The translations under genes were made by a program, and so were the position numbers. Below the pieces are notes generated by a model that searched no databases, was not told the DNA's origin, and saw only the letters and a program-made list of their open reading frames with translations. A stretch of 64,000 nt of DNA, taken from NCBI GenBank assembly GCA_016286055.1, contig JAEERW010000004.1, forward strand, positions 1-64,000, written 5' to 3'. Source of the stretch: Bacteroidales bacterium. Its GTDB lineage: Bacteria; Bacteroidota; Bacteroidia; Bacteroidales; UBA3824. Position 1 is the first letter of the stretch; every line of letters starts with the position of its first letter. Below, piece after piece: positions 6,748 through 15,422 of this stretch.

Positions 6748-7866
6748 ATGTTACCATACGTAAAAATAGACTTCAAAAACGGCAGTCTTGGCGGAGTGGA
6801 ACCGATGGACGACGGGGTAACACTCGCATTCGTTGCAGCCAACCTTCAACAAGACATCGATTGCCGCACTTACGAGGAGTTTGTAGACCAATTTGGAGCC
6901 GACAACGACCTTATAAAAGCGTTTTTCAGCGAGGCGGGCAAATGCCATTTGATTGTAACAGGCAAGACCATCACCGGCAACAACGCCGAAACCAACATCA
7001 AAGCAATGCTCAGCCGAATGGACGGCGTGGTGCGCAATGTGATTGTTAGCAACTGCGAAAATCTCAACTACCTTAAAATGTTGCAGAGCGTAGGCGAATG
7101 GGCGGCAGAAGAACTGTTTGCCCCCGTGATGTTTTTTGTTTCGCTTGCCGACACCTATTACAAAACCAATCCCGACCTAAAAGCCGCCGGCATCAACCGT
7201 GTGGCAGTGGTAGACAACGTAAACAACGCATTTTCCGACACCGCATTGTCAGGTGTTCCGCTATTGTGGTACGTAGCAGGACGCGCCGCAAGTGTACCCG
7301 TGCAGCGTTCGTTGGCACGAGTAAAAGACGGCAGCCTTGCAGCCGCAGAATGGTACTACATTGAAGGTTCGGGCACAAGTGCAAAGGTTAGACTTGTAAC
7401 CAACACTTACGCCGAAGGTAAGCACGAAAAAGGCTTTATCACCGTTCGCACATTCCAAGGCAAAGCGGGCTACTACATTAGCGACGACCTTATGGCCACC
7501 GCAGCAAGCGACGACTACGCACTTGTACCACGCCGCAGAACTATCGACAAAGCCTACCGCGTAGCCTACAAAACTCTTGTAGAATACATCGGCGACGAAA
7601 TACCCGTAACAGCCGACGGCACAATACCCACAGCAATATGCAAGGAGATTGAAAACAACGTGGAACGCAACATCTATTCGCTTATGACTGTGGAAGGCAA
7701 CCTTGGCGTTGACACATCCAATCCCAACGACAAAGGCGTTACCTGTTACGTAGACCCGAAACAAAACGTTGTTGCCACATCGCGCATCGACATCACCCTC
7801 AAAGTAAAACCCTACGGATACACCAAGTACATTGAAGTGAAGTTGGGTTTTGATACTAATGCTTAA
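6748..7866 (+). CDS. Contractile tail sheath protein (DUF2586 type)
   Basis: The 372-residue product starts MLPYVKIDFKNGSLGG and contains the DUF2586 pattern, ending with ARIDITLKVKPYGYTKYIEVKLGF-like strands found at the sheath C-terminus, where the linking arm joins neighbouring subunits. It forms the outer contractile cylinder. The tube gene follows 51 nt downstream, the standard sheath-tube order (Mu L-M). Position and C-terminal strand pattern make the call strong. Confidence 0.8.
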   Translation: MLPYVKIDFKNGSLGGVEPMDDGVTLAFVAANLQQDIDCRTYEEFVDQFGADNDLIKAFFSEAGKCHLIVTGKTITGNNAETNIKAMLSRMDGVVRNVIVSNCENLNYLKMLQSVGEWAAEELFAPVMFFVSLADTYYKTNPDLKAAGINRVAVVDNVNNAFSDTALSGVPLLWYVAGRAASVPVQRSLARVKDGSLAAAEWYYIEGSGTSAKVRLVTNTYAEGKHEKGFITVRTFQGKAGYYISDDLMATAASDDYALVPRRRTIDKAYRVAYKTLVEYIGDEIPVTADGTIPTAICKEIENNVERNIYSLMTVEGNLGVDTSNPNDKGVTCYVDPKQNVVATSRIDITLKVKPYGYTKYIEVKLGFDTNA

Positions 7867-7904
7867 TGCTCAATGCATAATTCATAATGCATAATTCATA
7901 ATTA
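7864..7904. repeat. AT-rich intercistronic repeat
   Basis: The repeat starts at the sheath stop codon (TAATGCTCAATGCATAATTC) and ends shortly before the tube ATG. Confidence 0.8.
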
Positions 7905-7917
7905 AAAGTAAATTATT

Positions 7918-8352
7918 ATGGCACAAACAATTCAACAGACATTTGATAGCACCGAGTACACGTTTGCCGACATCACGGTACGTGTAGGCGGTGTGGACAT
8001 CACCAAGATACAAAAGGTGGCTTACAAGGTTAGCCAAAAGAAAGACGTGATCTACGGCAAAGGTGTAAACCCAATTGCAGTGCAGCGTGGACAAAAGACC
8101 TACGATGGCAGCATCGACCTTTTGCAAAGCGAATTTGAGAGCCTTATCTCAATGTCGCCCAATCACGACCTACTCTCTTTGCACTTCGACATCACAGTTA
8201 CCTACGGCAACGCAGAACGCGGCGACACATTGATTACCGACGTGTTGCAAGGCTGTGAATTTACCGAAGCACAGCATTCGCTCGGCAACGACGAAACCTA
8301 CATGAAGGTATCGCTGCCAATTGTATTTCTTAACCTTATCAGTATGAAATAA
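7918..8352 (+). CDS. Tail tube protein
   Basis: The 144-residue beta-rich product (for example YTFADITVRVGGVDITKIQ and a GYNAERGDTLIT-like strand pair) directly follows the sheath gene and precedes the tail chaperone, as tube genes do in Mu- and P2-like phages. It should polymerise into hexameric rings forming the inner tube. The KGVNPIAVQRGQKTYDGSI segment is typical of tube proteins in Bacteroidetes myophages. Assignment rests on size, strand content and neighbourhood. Confidence 0.75.
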   Translation: MAQTIQQTFDSTEYTFADITVRVGGVDITKIQKVAYKVSQKKDVIYGKGVNPIAVQRGQKTYDGSIDLLQSEFESLISMSPNHDLLSLHFDITVTYGNAERGDTLITDVLQGCEFTEAQHSLGNDETYMKVSLPIVFLNLISMK

Positions 8353-8399
8353 TGCATAATTCATAATGCATAATTCATAATTCATAATTAGTAATTAAA
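8351..8399. repeat. AT-rich intercistronic repeat
   Basis: The repeat begins in the tube stop codon and ends directly at the chaperone ATG (AATTAAAATG), filling the junction. Confidence 0.8.
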
Positions 8400-8717
8400 A
8401 TGGAACAAAACGAAAAACAGACCCTAACAGGTGAAGCCACCGAGGGACAAATCAACCAATGGAAAAAACAGCACGGCGAAGTATACGCCGTAAAAGCCGA
8501 CGGCAAAGTGTGCTATCTGCGTAAACCCGACCGCAAAGTGTTGGCATACGTATCGAGCATTGGCAACAATCCTATTAAAATGGCAGAAACCATGTTTAAC
8601 AATTGTTGGCTTGGCGGCTGCGAAGAGTTTAAAACCGACGATTCGCTGTTTTTTGGCGCGGCTCAGAAAATGGGCGCGCTTATCCAGATTAAAGAAGCCG
8701 AACTCTCAAAATTATAG
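8400..8717 (+). CDS. Tail assembly chaperone, zero-frame product
   Basis: A 105-residue soluble protein encoded between tube and downstream tail genes, the slot of the tail assembly chaperone (Mu gp41, lambda G, P2 E). Its C-terminus, IQIKEAELSKL, abuts a stop, and a second open frame without its own start codon takes over exactly there. In many phages this arrangement yields a longer chaperone by -1 frameshifting. The pair would coat the tape measure during tail-tube assembly. Here the tape measure lies 5 kb away, unusually far. Confidence 0.7.
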   Translation: MEQNEKQTLTGEATEGQINQWKKQHGEVYAVKADGKVCYLRKPDRKVLAYVSSIGNNPIKMAETMFNNCWLGGCEEFKTDDSLFFGAAQKMGALIQIKEAELSKL

Positions 8718-8881
8718 AGGAGGCCAAAATCCAGCCCAACGATGCTATAAGGCAGATAAACGCTCAATTGCGCTACTACCTGCACATCGACCCCGACCTC
8801 CTCTCTGATAGGGATTGGGCTGAGTGTTTCAACGGTCTTGTATGGATAAGACAACAAGAAGCCAAATACAACAATGCATAA
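8709..8881 (+). CDS. Probable -1 frameshift extension of the tail chaperone
   Basis: In the -1 frame an ORF is open from 8693 to a TAA at 8879-8881 and encodes IIEEAKIQPNDAIRQINAQL followed by RYYLHIDPDLLSDRDWAECF and more, 56 residues with normal composition. It has no ATG, GTG or TTG before its conserved-looking beginning, and a stop at 8690-8692 precludes an upstream start. The overlap contains CTC TCA AAA TTA TAG: the A AAA run lets tRNA-Lys re-pair after a -1 slip, with the zero-frame stop next. The slip site is not a canonical X XXY YYZ heptamer, so the exact position is inferred. The fusion protein would be about 160 residues. Confidence 0.6.
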
Positions 8882-8917
8882 TGCATAATTCATAATGCAT
8901 AATTCATAATTTGTAAT
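8879..8917. repeat. AT-rich intercistronic repeat
   Basis: The repeat begins at the TAA of the frameshift extension (TAATGCATAATTC), not at the zero-frame chaperone stop at 8715. This independently supports the extension as the real end of the gene. Confidence 0.8.
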
Positions 8918-8919
8918 TG

Positions 8920-9213
8920 ATGAAAACCACAGTATTACCCAATCAGAGCATATTTGACATAGCATTGCAGACGGCGGGCAACGCTGATGCTGCGCTTACC
9001 ATTGCCGACAAAAACGGTTTGGACCTTAGCACAGCATTAGACCCCGGCAAAGAATTGGAAACCGGCGTACCCGCCAAGTCTGCGGCTGTGGCAATGCTTT
9101 CTGCCGAACCATCTGCCACCGGCATAACCGATGCCGACGACATAAAGTTCACAGGCATTGGCTTTATGACCATAGAGGATCAAAGTAGGCTCACGGGATT
9201 TTGGGTAAGGTGA
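8920..9213 (+). CDS. Small tail protein, gpX/LysM-like (putative)
   Basis: This 97-residue product starts MKTTVLPNQSIFDIALQTAG. The N-terminal half (QSIFDIALQ, then LTIADKNGLDLSTALDPGKE) has the helix-turn and L-x-I-A pattern of a LysM-like domain, as in P2 tail protein X, which sits at the tail hub. The second half has no recognised fold. ATG 8920 is preferred over an adjacent TTG. It lies between the chaperone and baseplate genes. Confidence 0.5.
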   Translation: MKTTVLPNQSIFDIALQTAGNADAALTIADKNGLDLSTALDPGKELETGVPAKSAAVAMLSAEPSATGITDADDIKFTGIGFMTIEDQSRLTGFWVR

Positions 9214-9249
9214 TAATGCATAATTCATAATTCATAATGCATAATTAAA
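9213..9249. repeat. AT-rich intercistronic repeat
   Basis: The repeat starts at the gpX-like stop (GATAATGCATAATTC) and ends immediately at the next ATG. Confidence 0.8.
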
Positions 9250-10080
9250 ATGGCACGGACAACGAGTGAGATATTAGAAGAACTGCAAGCCAAATGGATG
9301 GAATCAACGGCGGTGCAAGAACTGTATGGGTTTAATCCGGGCGAACGTTGGGATACCCATTTTTCAAAGGTGAGCATCGAAGGCATAATCCTCTACATAG
9401 TGGCGTACTGTGCACACGTGTTGGAAGCACTGTTTGAGAGCACCAAGAATGAAGTGGAAGAGCGTTTTTTGCAACAATTGCCGGGTACAACTCGCTGGTA
9501 TGCCCAAAAGTTGAAAGAATATCTCTACAACTTTGAGTTAGACGAATGGGGCAACCCCATACTTGATGGACACACCGACGATGAGATAGCACAGGCACGT
9601 ATCATTAAGCACGCCGTAGCCATCGACGATGCCGTTTCGGGTATTCTACTACTAAAAATAGCCGGAGAGGACAACGGCAACCGCATACCGCTTCCCGACC
9701 AAGAACCACAGATAAAAGAATACATCCTACGTATCAAATACGCCGGAGTAAAAACACGGCTTATCAATGCTGTGGGTGATACATTCAATTGCGGTGTAGA
9801 CATTTGGTACGATCCACTACTAAAAAGCAACGAAGTGCAAGCCGACTGCGAGGCAGCAATGAAAACCTACCTTCAAAACCTACCCTTCAATGGCGAGTTT
9901 TCTATTATGGCACTCACCGACACACTCCAAGCCGTAAAAGGTGTAAAGATAGTACAGGTGCGCAATTGTTCTGCCATTGACGCGCTCGGTGTTACCTATC
10001 AGATCTCAGATAAGACAACACCATACGCTGGATACTTCAATCCGGGAACGTTGGATATTGGAATGATACCGTATGTTTAA
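9250..10080 (+). CDS. Baseplate wedge protein, gpJ/Mu gp47-like C-terminal half
   Basis: The 276-residue product has an N-terminal helical domain (MARTTSEILEELQAKWMEST) and a C-terminal region with RIKYAGVKTRLINAVGDTF, then LQNLPFNGEFSIMALTDTLQ and VKGVKIVQVRN. This last part resembles the end of baseplate J proteins, where a 'L..LPFGG.....L...L..V.GV' pattern is usual. It probably forms the baseplate wedge that links the tail to the fibres. It is shorter than typical gpJ; the middle domain appears to be missing or diverged. Confidence 0.55.
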   Translation: MARTTSEILEELQAKWMESTAVQELYGFNPGERWDTHFSKVSIEGIILYIVAYCAHVLEALFESTKNEVEERFLQQLPGTTRWYAQKLKEYLYNFELDEWGNPILDGHTDDEIAQARIIKHAVAIDDAVSGILLLKIAGEDNGNRIPLPDQEPQIKEYILRIKYAGVKTRLINAVGDTFNCGVDIWYDPLLKSNEVQADCEAAMKTYLQNLPFNGEFSIMALTDTLQAVKGVKIVQVRNCSAIDALGVTYQISDKTTPYAGYFNPGTLDIGMIPYV

Positions 10081-10120
10081 TTGACAATTGACAATTGATA
10101 ATTGATAATTCATAATTAAG

Positions 10121-10636
10121 ATGCACGAGCAAGTATATAAAACCGATTTTGCCACCACAGCCATAATGCTGTTGCCAATGCCACTGCGCAAGGCGGGCAT
10201 AGTGGCAGTGCTGTGTGCAATAATGTGGATATTCAACACCATACGCGACCGTCTAAACGCCTACCGCGACGAAACTTTTATACAGTTGAAATACAACGCA
10301 CAGGTTTGCCGCCTTGAATACTGCCTCAATCGGCTATTCAACGACGGCGAACCCGGCATAACTGTTACCGACAGTCAGGCAGAAGTAGCAGAACCATACT
10401 ACCTCTATCTACGCAACCCACGACCACAGAGCATAGAGATGCCGATACGTCTTAACGATAGAGAATGGCACATAATGCTCAACGATCGAGCCCACAACGC
10501 CGAGGAGCGTTTTGACTTTACGGTGTACGTTCCGCCCGAGATAGCATTGGGCGACGAGATAGAGGCACGGTTCACCTCGGTGGTAAACAACGCAAAGACA
10601 CCGGGAAAGAAATGGAGATTAATTCATAATGCATAA
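10121..10636 (+). CDS. Baseplate protein, gpI/Mu gp48-like (putative)
   Basis: The 171-residue product begins with a region matching the tail protein I pattern: MLLPMPLRKAGIVAVLCAIM, then IRDRLNAYRDE and QLKYNAQVCRLEYCLNRLFN. In gpI-type proteins this segment bridges wedge and fibre. Position after the gpJ-like gene and before two fibre genes supports the call. The hydrophobic stretch near residues 22-40 could be mistaken for a membrane helix but is part of the family pattern. Confidence 0.5.
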   Translation: MHEQVYKTDFATTAIMLLPMPLRKAGIVAVLCAIMWIFNTIRDRLNAYRDETFIQLKYNAQVCRLEYCLNRLFNDGEPGITVTDSQAEVAEPYYLYLRNPRPQSIEMPIRLNDREWHIMLNDRAHNAEERFDFTVYVPPEIALGDEIEARFTSVVNNAKTPGKKWRLIHNA

Positions 10637-10673
10637 TTCATAATGCATAATTCACAATTCATAATTCACAATT
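10622..10673. repeat. AT-rich intercistronic repeat
   Basis: Several units (CATAATGCATAATTCATAAT then CACAATTCATAATT) overlap the end of the gpI-like gene and reach the fibre ATG at 10674. Confidence 0.8.
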
Positions 10674-11720
10674 ATGGCACAGAAAGAGACGATATTAGGC
10701 AATTACACAAGTTTTCCTCGCTTTCCGCTCGATTGCGAAAGTATGGACTACATACAGAACAACACCAAACTGCTTGCAGTGATAGCGCAGATAGCGGGGT
10801 GCGACAAACTTATTATAAAAGGCTGCACAGGCAACAGCCAATCACGCACCGAAGGATACGTCTATGTGCGCACTGGCGACGATCTTGTGGGCGAAATCCT
10901 TTATTCTCCGGCTGGTTCTGGTGTTCGCTGTGGCATATCTACCGAAAACATCAACGCCACCGCCAACAACGAAACATTCACCTCCGCCTACACCATTAGG
11001 AGGCTTGTGTCGGGCACAACCGGCGAATGGAGTTGGAGCGATTTTCGCGCATTGTCGGAGATAACCAACTCGGCATTAAAGACATTGGTAGACGGCAAGG
11101 CAGCGGCAGGTCATAATCACACAATATCAGAGATTATTAATTTGCAGTCAACACTCAACAGCAAATCAAATACAGACCATACCCATAACGATAAATATTA
11201 CACACGAACACAGATTGATTCTAAATTAAGCGGAGCATCAGTAGCCTTTGTGAAAGGTATGATTATGATGTGGAGTGGTGCTGCCAATACTATACCAAGT
11301 GGATGGGCGTTGTGCAATGGACATAACGGCACACCACCTCTACAAGATAAGTTTATTGTCTGTGCAGGTTCAACATACCCGACAGGGCTTCCGGGTGGTT
11401 CGGCAACACACCGACATAGTGCAAGTATCACTCTAACCGCAACGGATATACCTGCGCATCGGCACAGATTCTCTGGCGATGATAGAATGAATAATAAAAA
11501 TAACGGTGAGTCAAATTATAGTATGCGATATGAAACTGGTTCTGCCAATTGCGGTAGCGAAGGATCAGGAGTCGGTTATCATTTCCTAACTGATGATATG
11601 ATTTTTAATTCAGGAGGAACATCAGGTAGTAGATCTGATACCAAATTAATAAGGTTCAGTACCAATGATACATCCTCATTGCCCCCCTACTACGCCCTAT
11701 GTTATATAATGAAACTCTAA
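10674..11720 (+). CDS. Tail fibre with collar-type domain
   Basis: The 348-residue fibre has a helical N-terminal attachment region, then HNHTISEIINLQSTLNSKSN repeats (H-x-H-T motif) near residue 145, and a C-terminal phage-collar-like domain: GMIMMWSGAANTIPSGWALC, NGTPPLQDKFIVCAG and GGSATHRHSASI. Such domains end fibres that bind host surfaces. DNA after ~11110 is distinctly more AT-rich than before, suggesting an acquired receptor-binding end. The order is baseplate, fibre, second fibre. Confidence 0.8.
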   Translation: MAQKETILGNYTSFPRFPLDCESMDYIQNNTKLLAVIAQIAGCDKLIIKGCTGNSQSRTEGYVYVRTGDDLVGEILYSPAGSGVRCGISTENINATANNETFTSAYTIRRLVSGTTGEWSWSDFRALSEITNSALKTLVDGKAAAGHNHTISEIINLQSTLNSKSNTDHTHNDKYYTRTQIDSKLSGASVAFVKGMIMMWSGAANTIPSGWALCNGHNGTPPLQDKFIVCAGSTYPTGLPGGSATHRHSASITLTATDIPAHRHRFSGDDRMNNKNNGESNYSMRYETGSANCGSEGSGVGYHFLTDDMIFNSGGTSGSRSDTKLIRFSTNDTSSLPPYYALCYIMKL

Positions 11721-11764
11721 CCACACACACCTTATATATTCCAACAATTAAAACCAATTAAATT

Positions 11765-13090
11765 ATGGCAGCAACAAGAACAGTATTAAAACAGTACTTT
11801 AAAAAGTACGCAACACCTACTGAGGAACAATTTGCAGCCCTTATCGATGCCTTTGTGCACAAAGACGAGGACAGCCTTACTCAGAGCAAAATCGACGGGC
11901 TTTCGGCAGCACTTGAAAGCAAAGTGTCGTCAAGCGACCTTGCCTCAGCAGTAGCCACCGCAGTAGTAGAAACCTTGCAAGGTGGCAACATCGAAGTTAC
12001 CCCCGCAGCGCACCAACACGCCATTGCCGATGTGGAAGACTTGGGCACAAGGCTCACCACACTCGAAACATCCAAAGCCGACTACGAGGCGTTCAAGGCA
12101 CTCGTTACTGCATTTCTCAACGATGCCGACGTGCAGGACACCACTATCAACAGATGGAAAGAGTTGGAAGACTTTCTCAACGGCATCACCGACAGCGACA
12201 CCCTCGCCGGAATGCTCGCCGCGCTCAAAGCGGCGATACTTGCAGAAGTGCCGCAGCCACAGACAACAGTTGCAATCAGCAATGTTGAAGGGTTACAAGA
12301 AGCACTTAACAACAAGGCTGATGTTCAAGAATCAGAAACCAGCGGACTTATTACAATACCGTTGAAAGCAGCAGAAGAACTACCGCGGTGGGATGTAACC
12401 TCTCAGCACGGGACCTACCCGAAAAGGGAGACCATTATGTATATAGGACGTACCAACCAAAACTTTCAACACGGGCTATTCTACGAACCAGTTGATAACA
12501 ACAACAACACGCCAGTTTATGCTGAATATGAGTTTGCTGTGCTTGATATTATTCCTATACGGTATGATAATGCACCTGCATCTTACGATTTCCCATTGCC
12601 TTTGTCGAAATTTCCATTCGGCTTCACGGGTTTCGTCGATGGCAAATATGGATACCCCTCGGGTAGCGGTTCATATGCATATGAAGTATACTTGTCGGGT
12701 GGAACAGAATATCAAGATGGCGACTATTCGTTCTGGACAGATTTATGTCAATCATATCCAGAGCGATACCAAATCAGTTCTCCAAGAGATATCAAATTTG
12801 CTATTTTTACTAACAGTTTTGGAGATAGACTAATCCTGCCAGACAGAGACAACGTTATCCACAGGTGGTATGATGGTGTTTGCAATGAAGAAGGATATGT
12901 TGCAAAAGAGAAATGCGAACGCATAGATATCCTATACAATGCACTCTACATACCAAATGAAGGAGATGCCCTAGCAATGAGAGATATCGACCAAGCCGAC
13001 TTTTGCACGTGTCCTGACACATACAATTACAGTATTTCTGAAAAGGAAGCAATATGGCAACCCATCATTACCTCACCCGTAGTCTCCTAA
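11765..13090 (+). CDS. Second tail fibre / receptor-binding protein
   Basis: The 441-residue product starts MAATRTVLKQYFKKYATPTE and has SQ-rich, helical fibre-shaft repeats in the first ~195 residues (VSSSDLASAVATAVVET, then THQHAIADVEDLGTRL-like segments). Codons and composition change abruptly near 12330; the distal part (for example YPSGSGSYAYEVYLSGG) has no family I recognise and is rich in aromatic residues, as in sugar-binding tips. No assembly chaperone gene follows. A 12-bp hairpin terminator lies just downstream. Confidence 0.65.
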   Translation: MAATRTVLKQYFKKYATPTEEQFAALIDAFVHKDEDSLTQSKIDGLSAALESKVSSSDLASAVATAVVETLQGGNIEVTPAAHQHAIADVEDLGTRLTTLETSKADYEAFKALVTAFLNDADVQDTTINRWKELEDFLNGITDSDTLAGMLAALKAAILAEVPQPQTTVAISNVEGLQEALNNKADVQESETSGLITIPLKAAEELPRWDVTSQHGTYPKRETIMYIGRTNQNFQHGLFYEPVDNNNNTPVYAEYEFAVLDIIPIRYDNAPASYDFPLPLSKFPFGFTGFVDGKYGYPSGSGSYAYEVYLSGGTEYQDGDYSFWTDLCQSYPERYQISSPRDIKFAIFTNSFGDRLILPDRDNVIHRWYDGVCNEEGYVAKEKCERIDILYNALYIPNEGDALAMRDIDQADFCTCPDTYNYSISEKEAIWQPIITSPVVS

Positions 13091-13113
13091 CTAACCCCCA
13101 TCACCCACTAATT

Positions 13114-13155
13114 TCAAACGGCGTTAAAACAGCGTTGCAACGCCGTTTGATTTTT
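13114..13155. terminator. Hairpin terminator after the fibre genes
   Basis: TCAAACGGCGTT (13114-13125) pairs perfectly with AACGCCGTTTGA (13139-13150) around a 13-nt loop and is followed by TTTTT. It faces the rightward fibre operon and also lies 3' of the small leftward gene. Confidence 0.65.
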
Positions 13156-13162
13156 ATAATGG

Positions 13163-13411
13163 TTATGAGGAGCAATCGCCACCGTCGCAGTTCTCCATAT
13201 ACCACCAAGTGGTGAGGGTGTAATCAGGATTATGAGAGCGTTTTTTAGTCTCTGTTTCTTTCTTGTAATTGTCTCTATTGTTGATGGCGTATACAACACT
13301 GAGCACACAAAAAGCAAAGAAGAAAAACGCCGACAAGACAAACACTCCAGCGAATAGTAGTAGGATAGATGCTGATAATGATCCGATACCGAAATATTTG
13401 ATTGTACGCAT
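13163..13411 (-). CDS. Small two-helix membrane protein, antisense insert in tail cluster
   Basis: The 82-residue product has two hydrophobic helices (residues ~8-28 and ~30-45) and a polar tail with NCDGGDC near the end. It lies on the opposite strand from all tail genes, between the second fibre and the tape measure. The region has lower GC than its neighbours. No family is recognised. It resembles a prophage cargo ('moron') gene, independently transcribed; a membrane-associated superinfection or surface-modifying role is possible but speculative. Confidence 0.6.
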   Translation of the reverse strand: MRTIKYFGIGSLSASILLLFAGVFVLSAFFFFAFCVLSVVYAINNRDNYKKETETKKRSHNPDYTLTTWWYMENCDGGDCSS

Positions 13412-13450
13412 AGGTCAATAGAATTAATGTTTTTAAAATAATACGAAAAA

Positions 13451-15403
13451 ATGTCAGACTTTGTTACAGAGTGGCAGTTTCAAGTTAAAGGGAATGCCGA
13501 GGAAAAACTATCTTCGATGGAATCTATTATGCAACGGCTTACTACACCGTTAAATAAAATAATAGATCTATTGAGCAATCTTAACAGACAGATTGGACAG
13601 GTTGGCTCTGCACTCTCGTTGGGTATAAGCAAAAATACAGAAGGAATCACAAACCTTGCCAACAAAACGCAGGCAGGCATTAATACAATGAAAAATGGAT
13701 TTTTCAATGTAACACGTGCCACTGCACAAAGCAGTCAAGCCATAGAAACGTTAGGTAACAAAGCAATAGAGGCAGGTTCTAATGTTAAAACTGGATTACT
13801 TGACCATTTTGCCAAACTCGGACAGGCGGTTATCGGAATCAAATCATTGGCGCAGACTGTAATGGGTGCAATCGCTCCGATATTTGAGGAGGGTATGTCG
13901 CGGCAAACAGCCGAAGTAAACTTTGCCACTTTGCTCCGCGACGACAAAGATACAAAAGAAACCGCTGCACAAAAAGGCAAGGAGTTCGCCGACTCCCTTC
14001 GCAACTCCACCGCCGCCGCGCTTTACGGTACATCAACAGTCAACGATGCCGCCAAGAATATGCTGTCGTTTGGTATAGACAGCGGCAAGACCCAAACCGT
14101 ACTTAAACAAATAGGCGATATTGCCGCGGGTGATGCACAGAAGTTTGGCTCTCTGTCGTTGGCATTTGCTCAAATATCAAGTGCAGGCAAACTCGGCGGT
14201 CAAGACCTTATGCAGTTGATCAACGCCGGATTCAACCCTCTTGCCGAAATGTCGAAAAAAACGGGCAAGAGTATTGGCGAACTTAAAGAGGATATGGCAA
14301 AAGGTGCAATCTCTGCGGAGATGGTGGAAGAGGCTTTCGCCGCAGCCACAAGCGAAGGCGGACAGTTTCACGGTATGCTCGACGATATCAAGAATAACAC
14401 CCTGCAAGGCAAATTAGCAACACTTCAAGGTTCGTTTGACAATCTTAAAGCAAAAGCATTTGAGATGATATTGCCTGTGGCAAACCGATTATTGAAACTT
14501 ATAACTGACACAATAATGCCAGCAATAGACAGATTCGTGGCAAAAGTGTCACATTTATCCTCCAAAATAGGTGAGTTTGGTAGCGAGGTTGGCGGATTTC
14601 TTATGCCTATACTCGTACCTCTCGGCAATTTTCTTTTAGAAAACATTGACACTATCGCAGTATTTGCAGGGGTGATTCTTACTGTTGTGGGAGCAATCAA
14701 GATTTGGACGGGCGTACAAACAATACTTAACGCCGTAATGTCAGCAAACCCCATTTCGCTAATAATCATAGCCATTGCCGCATTAATCGCAATGGTGTAT
14801 AAAGCCATTGAAGCGTGGGACACTTGGGGTGCTGCGCTTACTCTCGTACTCGGACCAATAGGTGTTATTGTTAATCTTGTAATGACCTTAAAAAGCCATT
14901 GGGATAGCATTGTAGAGGCATTCAACAATGGTGGAATTATTGGAGGAATCAAGCGAATAGGCATAGTGCTTTTAGACTGCATATTAAAGCCAGTGCAACA
15001 ACTTTTGGAAATGATTTCAAAAATTCCTTTTATGGAAGATATAGCCAAAGGCCTTGCATCAAAAGTTGAAAATCTCCGTCGATCATTAGACCTTATAACA
15101 CCCGAAGAGGACGAGGCTCGCAAAAAGGTAGCGGAAGGTAGCACTGAAACACAGGATTCTCTCACTGGGGCTGTAAACTCGCTTACCACGAAAGGCACGG
15201 GAACATTAGCCAACGCAGCCACACCAAAAACCGAATCCGTAGCCTCCGGCGGCACCCGAAACACCCAAATCACCATCAATCTCGACAATATGGTAGAAAC
15301 CGTAAACTTCAATGGCGGCGTAGAAGAAAACGCCCAGCGTACCACCGACACATTTGTGGAATGTCTACTCCGCGCTCTCTACTCCGCTCAAACCGCTGTA
15401 TAA
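13451..15403 (+). CDS. Tail tape measure protein
   Basis: The 650-residue product has the tape-measure layout: an N-terminal coiled coil, a conserved block containing RQTAEVNFATLLRDDKDTKE, then ALYGTSTVNDAAKNMLSFG and LMQLINAGFNPLAEMSKKTG, followed by hydrophobic helices at ~400-480 and a disordered tail. It sets tail length and leads DNA ejection. Usually it follows the chaperone; here the baseplate and fibre genes have been placed between. It is short for a tape measure, predicting a tail of roughly 100 nm by the usual residue-to-length rule. Confidence 0.85.
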   Translation: MSDFVTEWQFQVKGNAEEKLSSMESIMQRLTTPLNKIIDLLSNLNRQIGQVGSALSLGISKNTEGITNLANKTQAGINTMKNGFFNVTRATAQSSQAIETLGNKAIEAGSNVKTGLLDHFAKLGQAVIGIKSLAQTVMGAIAPIFEEGMSRQTAEVNFATLLRDDKDTKETAAQKGKEFADSLRNSTAAALYGTSTVNDAAKNMLSFGIDSGKTQTVLKQIGDIAAGDAQKFGSLSLAFAQISSAGKLGGQDLMQLINAGFNPLAEMSKKTGKSIGELKEDMAKGAISAEMVEEAFAAATSEGGQFHGMLDDIKNNTLQGKLATLQGSFDNLKAKAFEMILPVANRLLKLITDTIMPAIDRFVAKVSHLSSKIGEFGSEVGGFLMPILVPLGNFLLENIDTIAVFAGVILTVVGAIKIWTGVQTILNAVMSANPISLIIIAIAALIAMVYKAIEAWDTWGAALTLVLGPIGVIVNLVMTLKSHWDSIVEAFNNGGIIGGIKRIGIVLLDCILKPVQQLLEMISKIPFMEDIAKGLASKVENLRRSLDLITPEEDEARKKVAEGSTETQDSLTGAVNSLTTKGTGTLANAATPKTESVASGGTRNTQITINLDNMVETVNFNGGVEENAQRTTDTFVECLLRALYSAQTAV

Positions 15404-15421
15404 TTCATAATTCATAATTAT
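15403..15421. repeat. Short AT-rich intercistronic repeat
   Basis: TAATTCATAATTCATAATT begins at the tape-measure stop and reaches the next ATG after a TATC-type spacer. Only this minimal copy occurs in the second half of the cluster. Confidence 0.7.
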
Positions 15422-15422
15422 C

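Noticed and set aside
3264..9249. Repeats resembling a CRISPR array
   Set aside because: The repeats are AT-rich, of variable length and separated by genes, with no spacers and no cas genes.
14425..15351. 308-codon minus-strand ORF antisense to the tape measure
   Set aside because: A serine/isoleucine-rich shadow frame; the plus-strand gene is clearly the tape measure.
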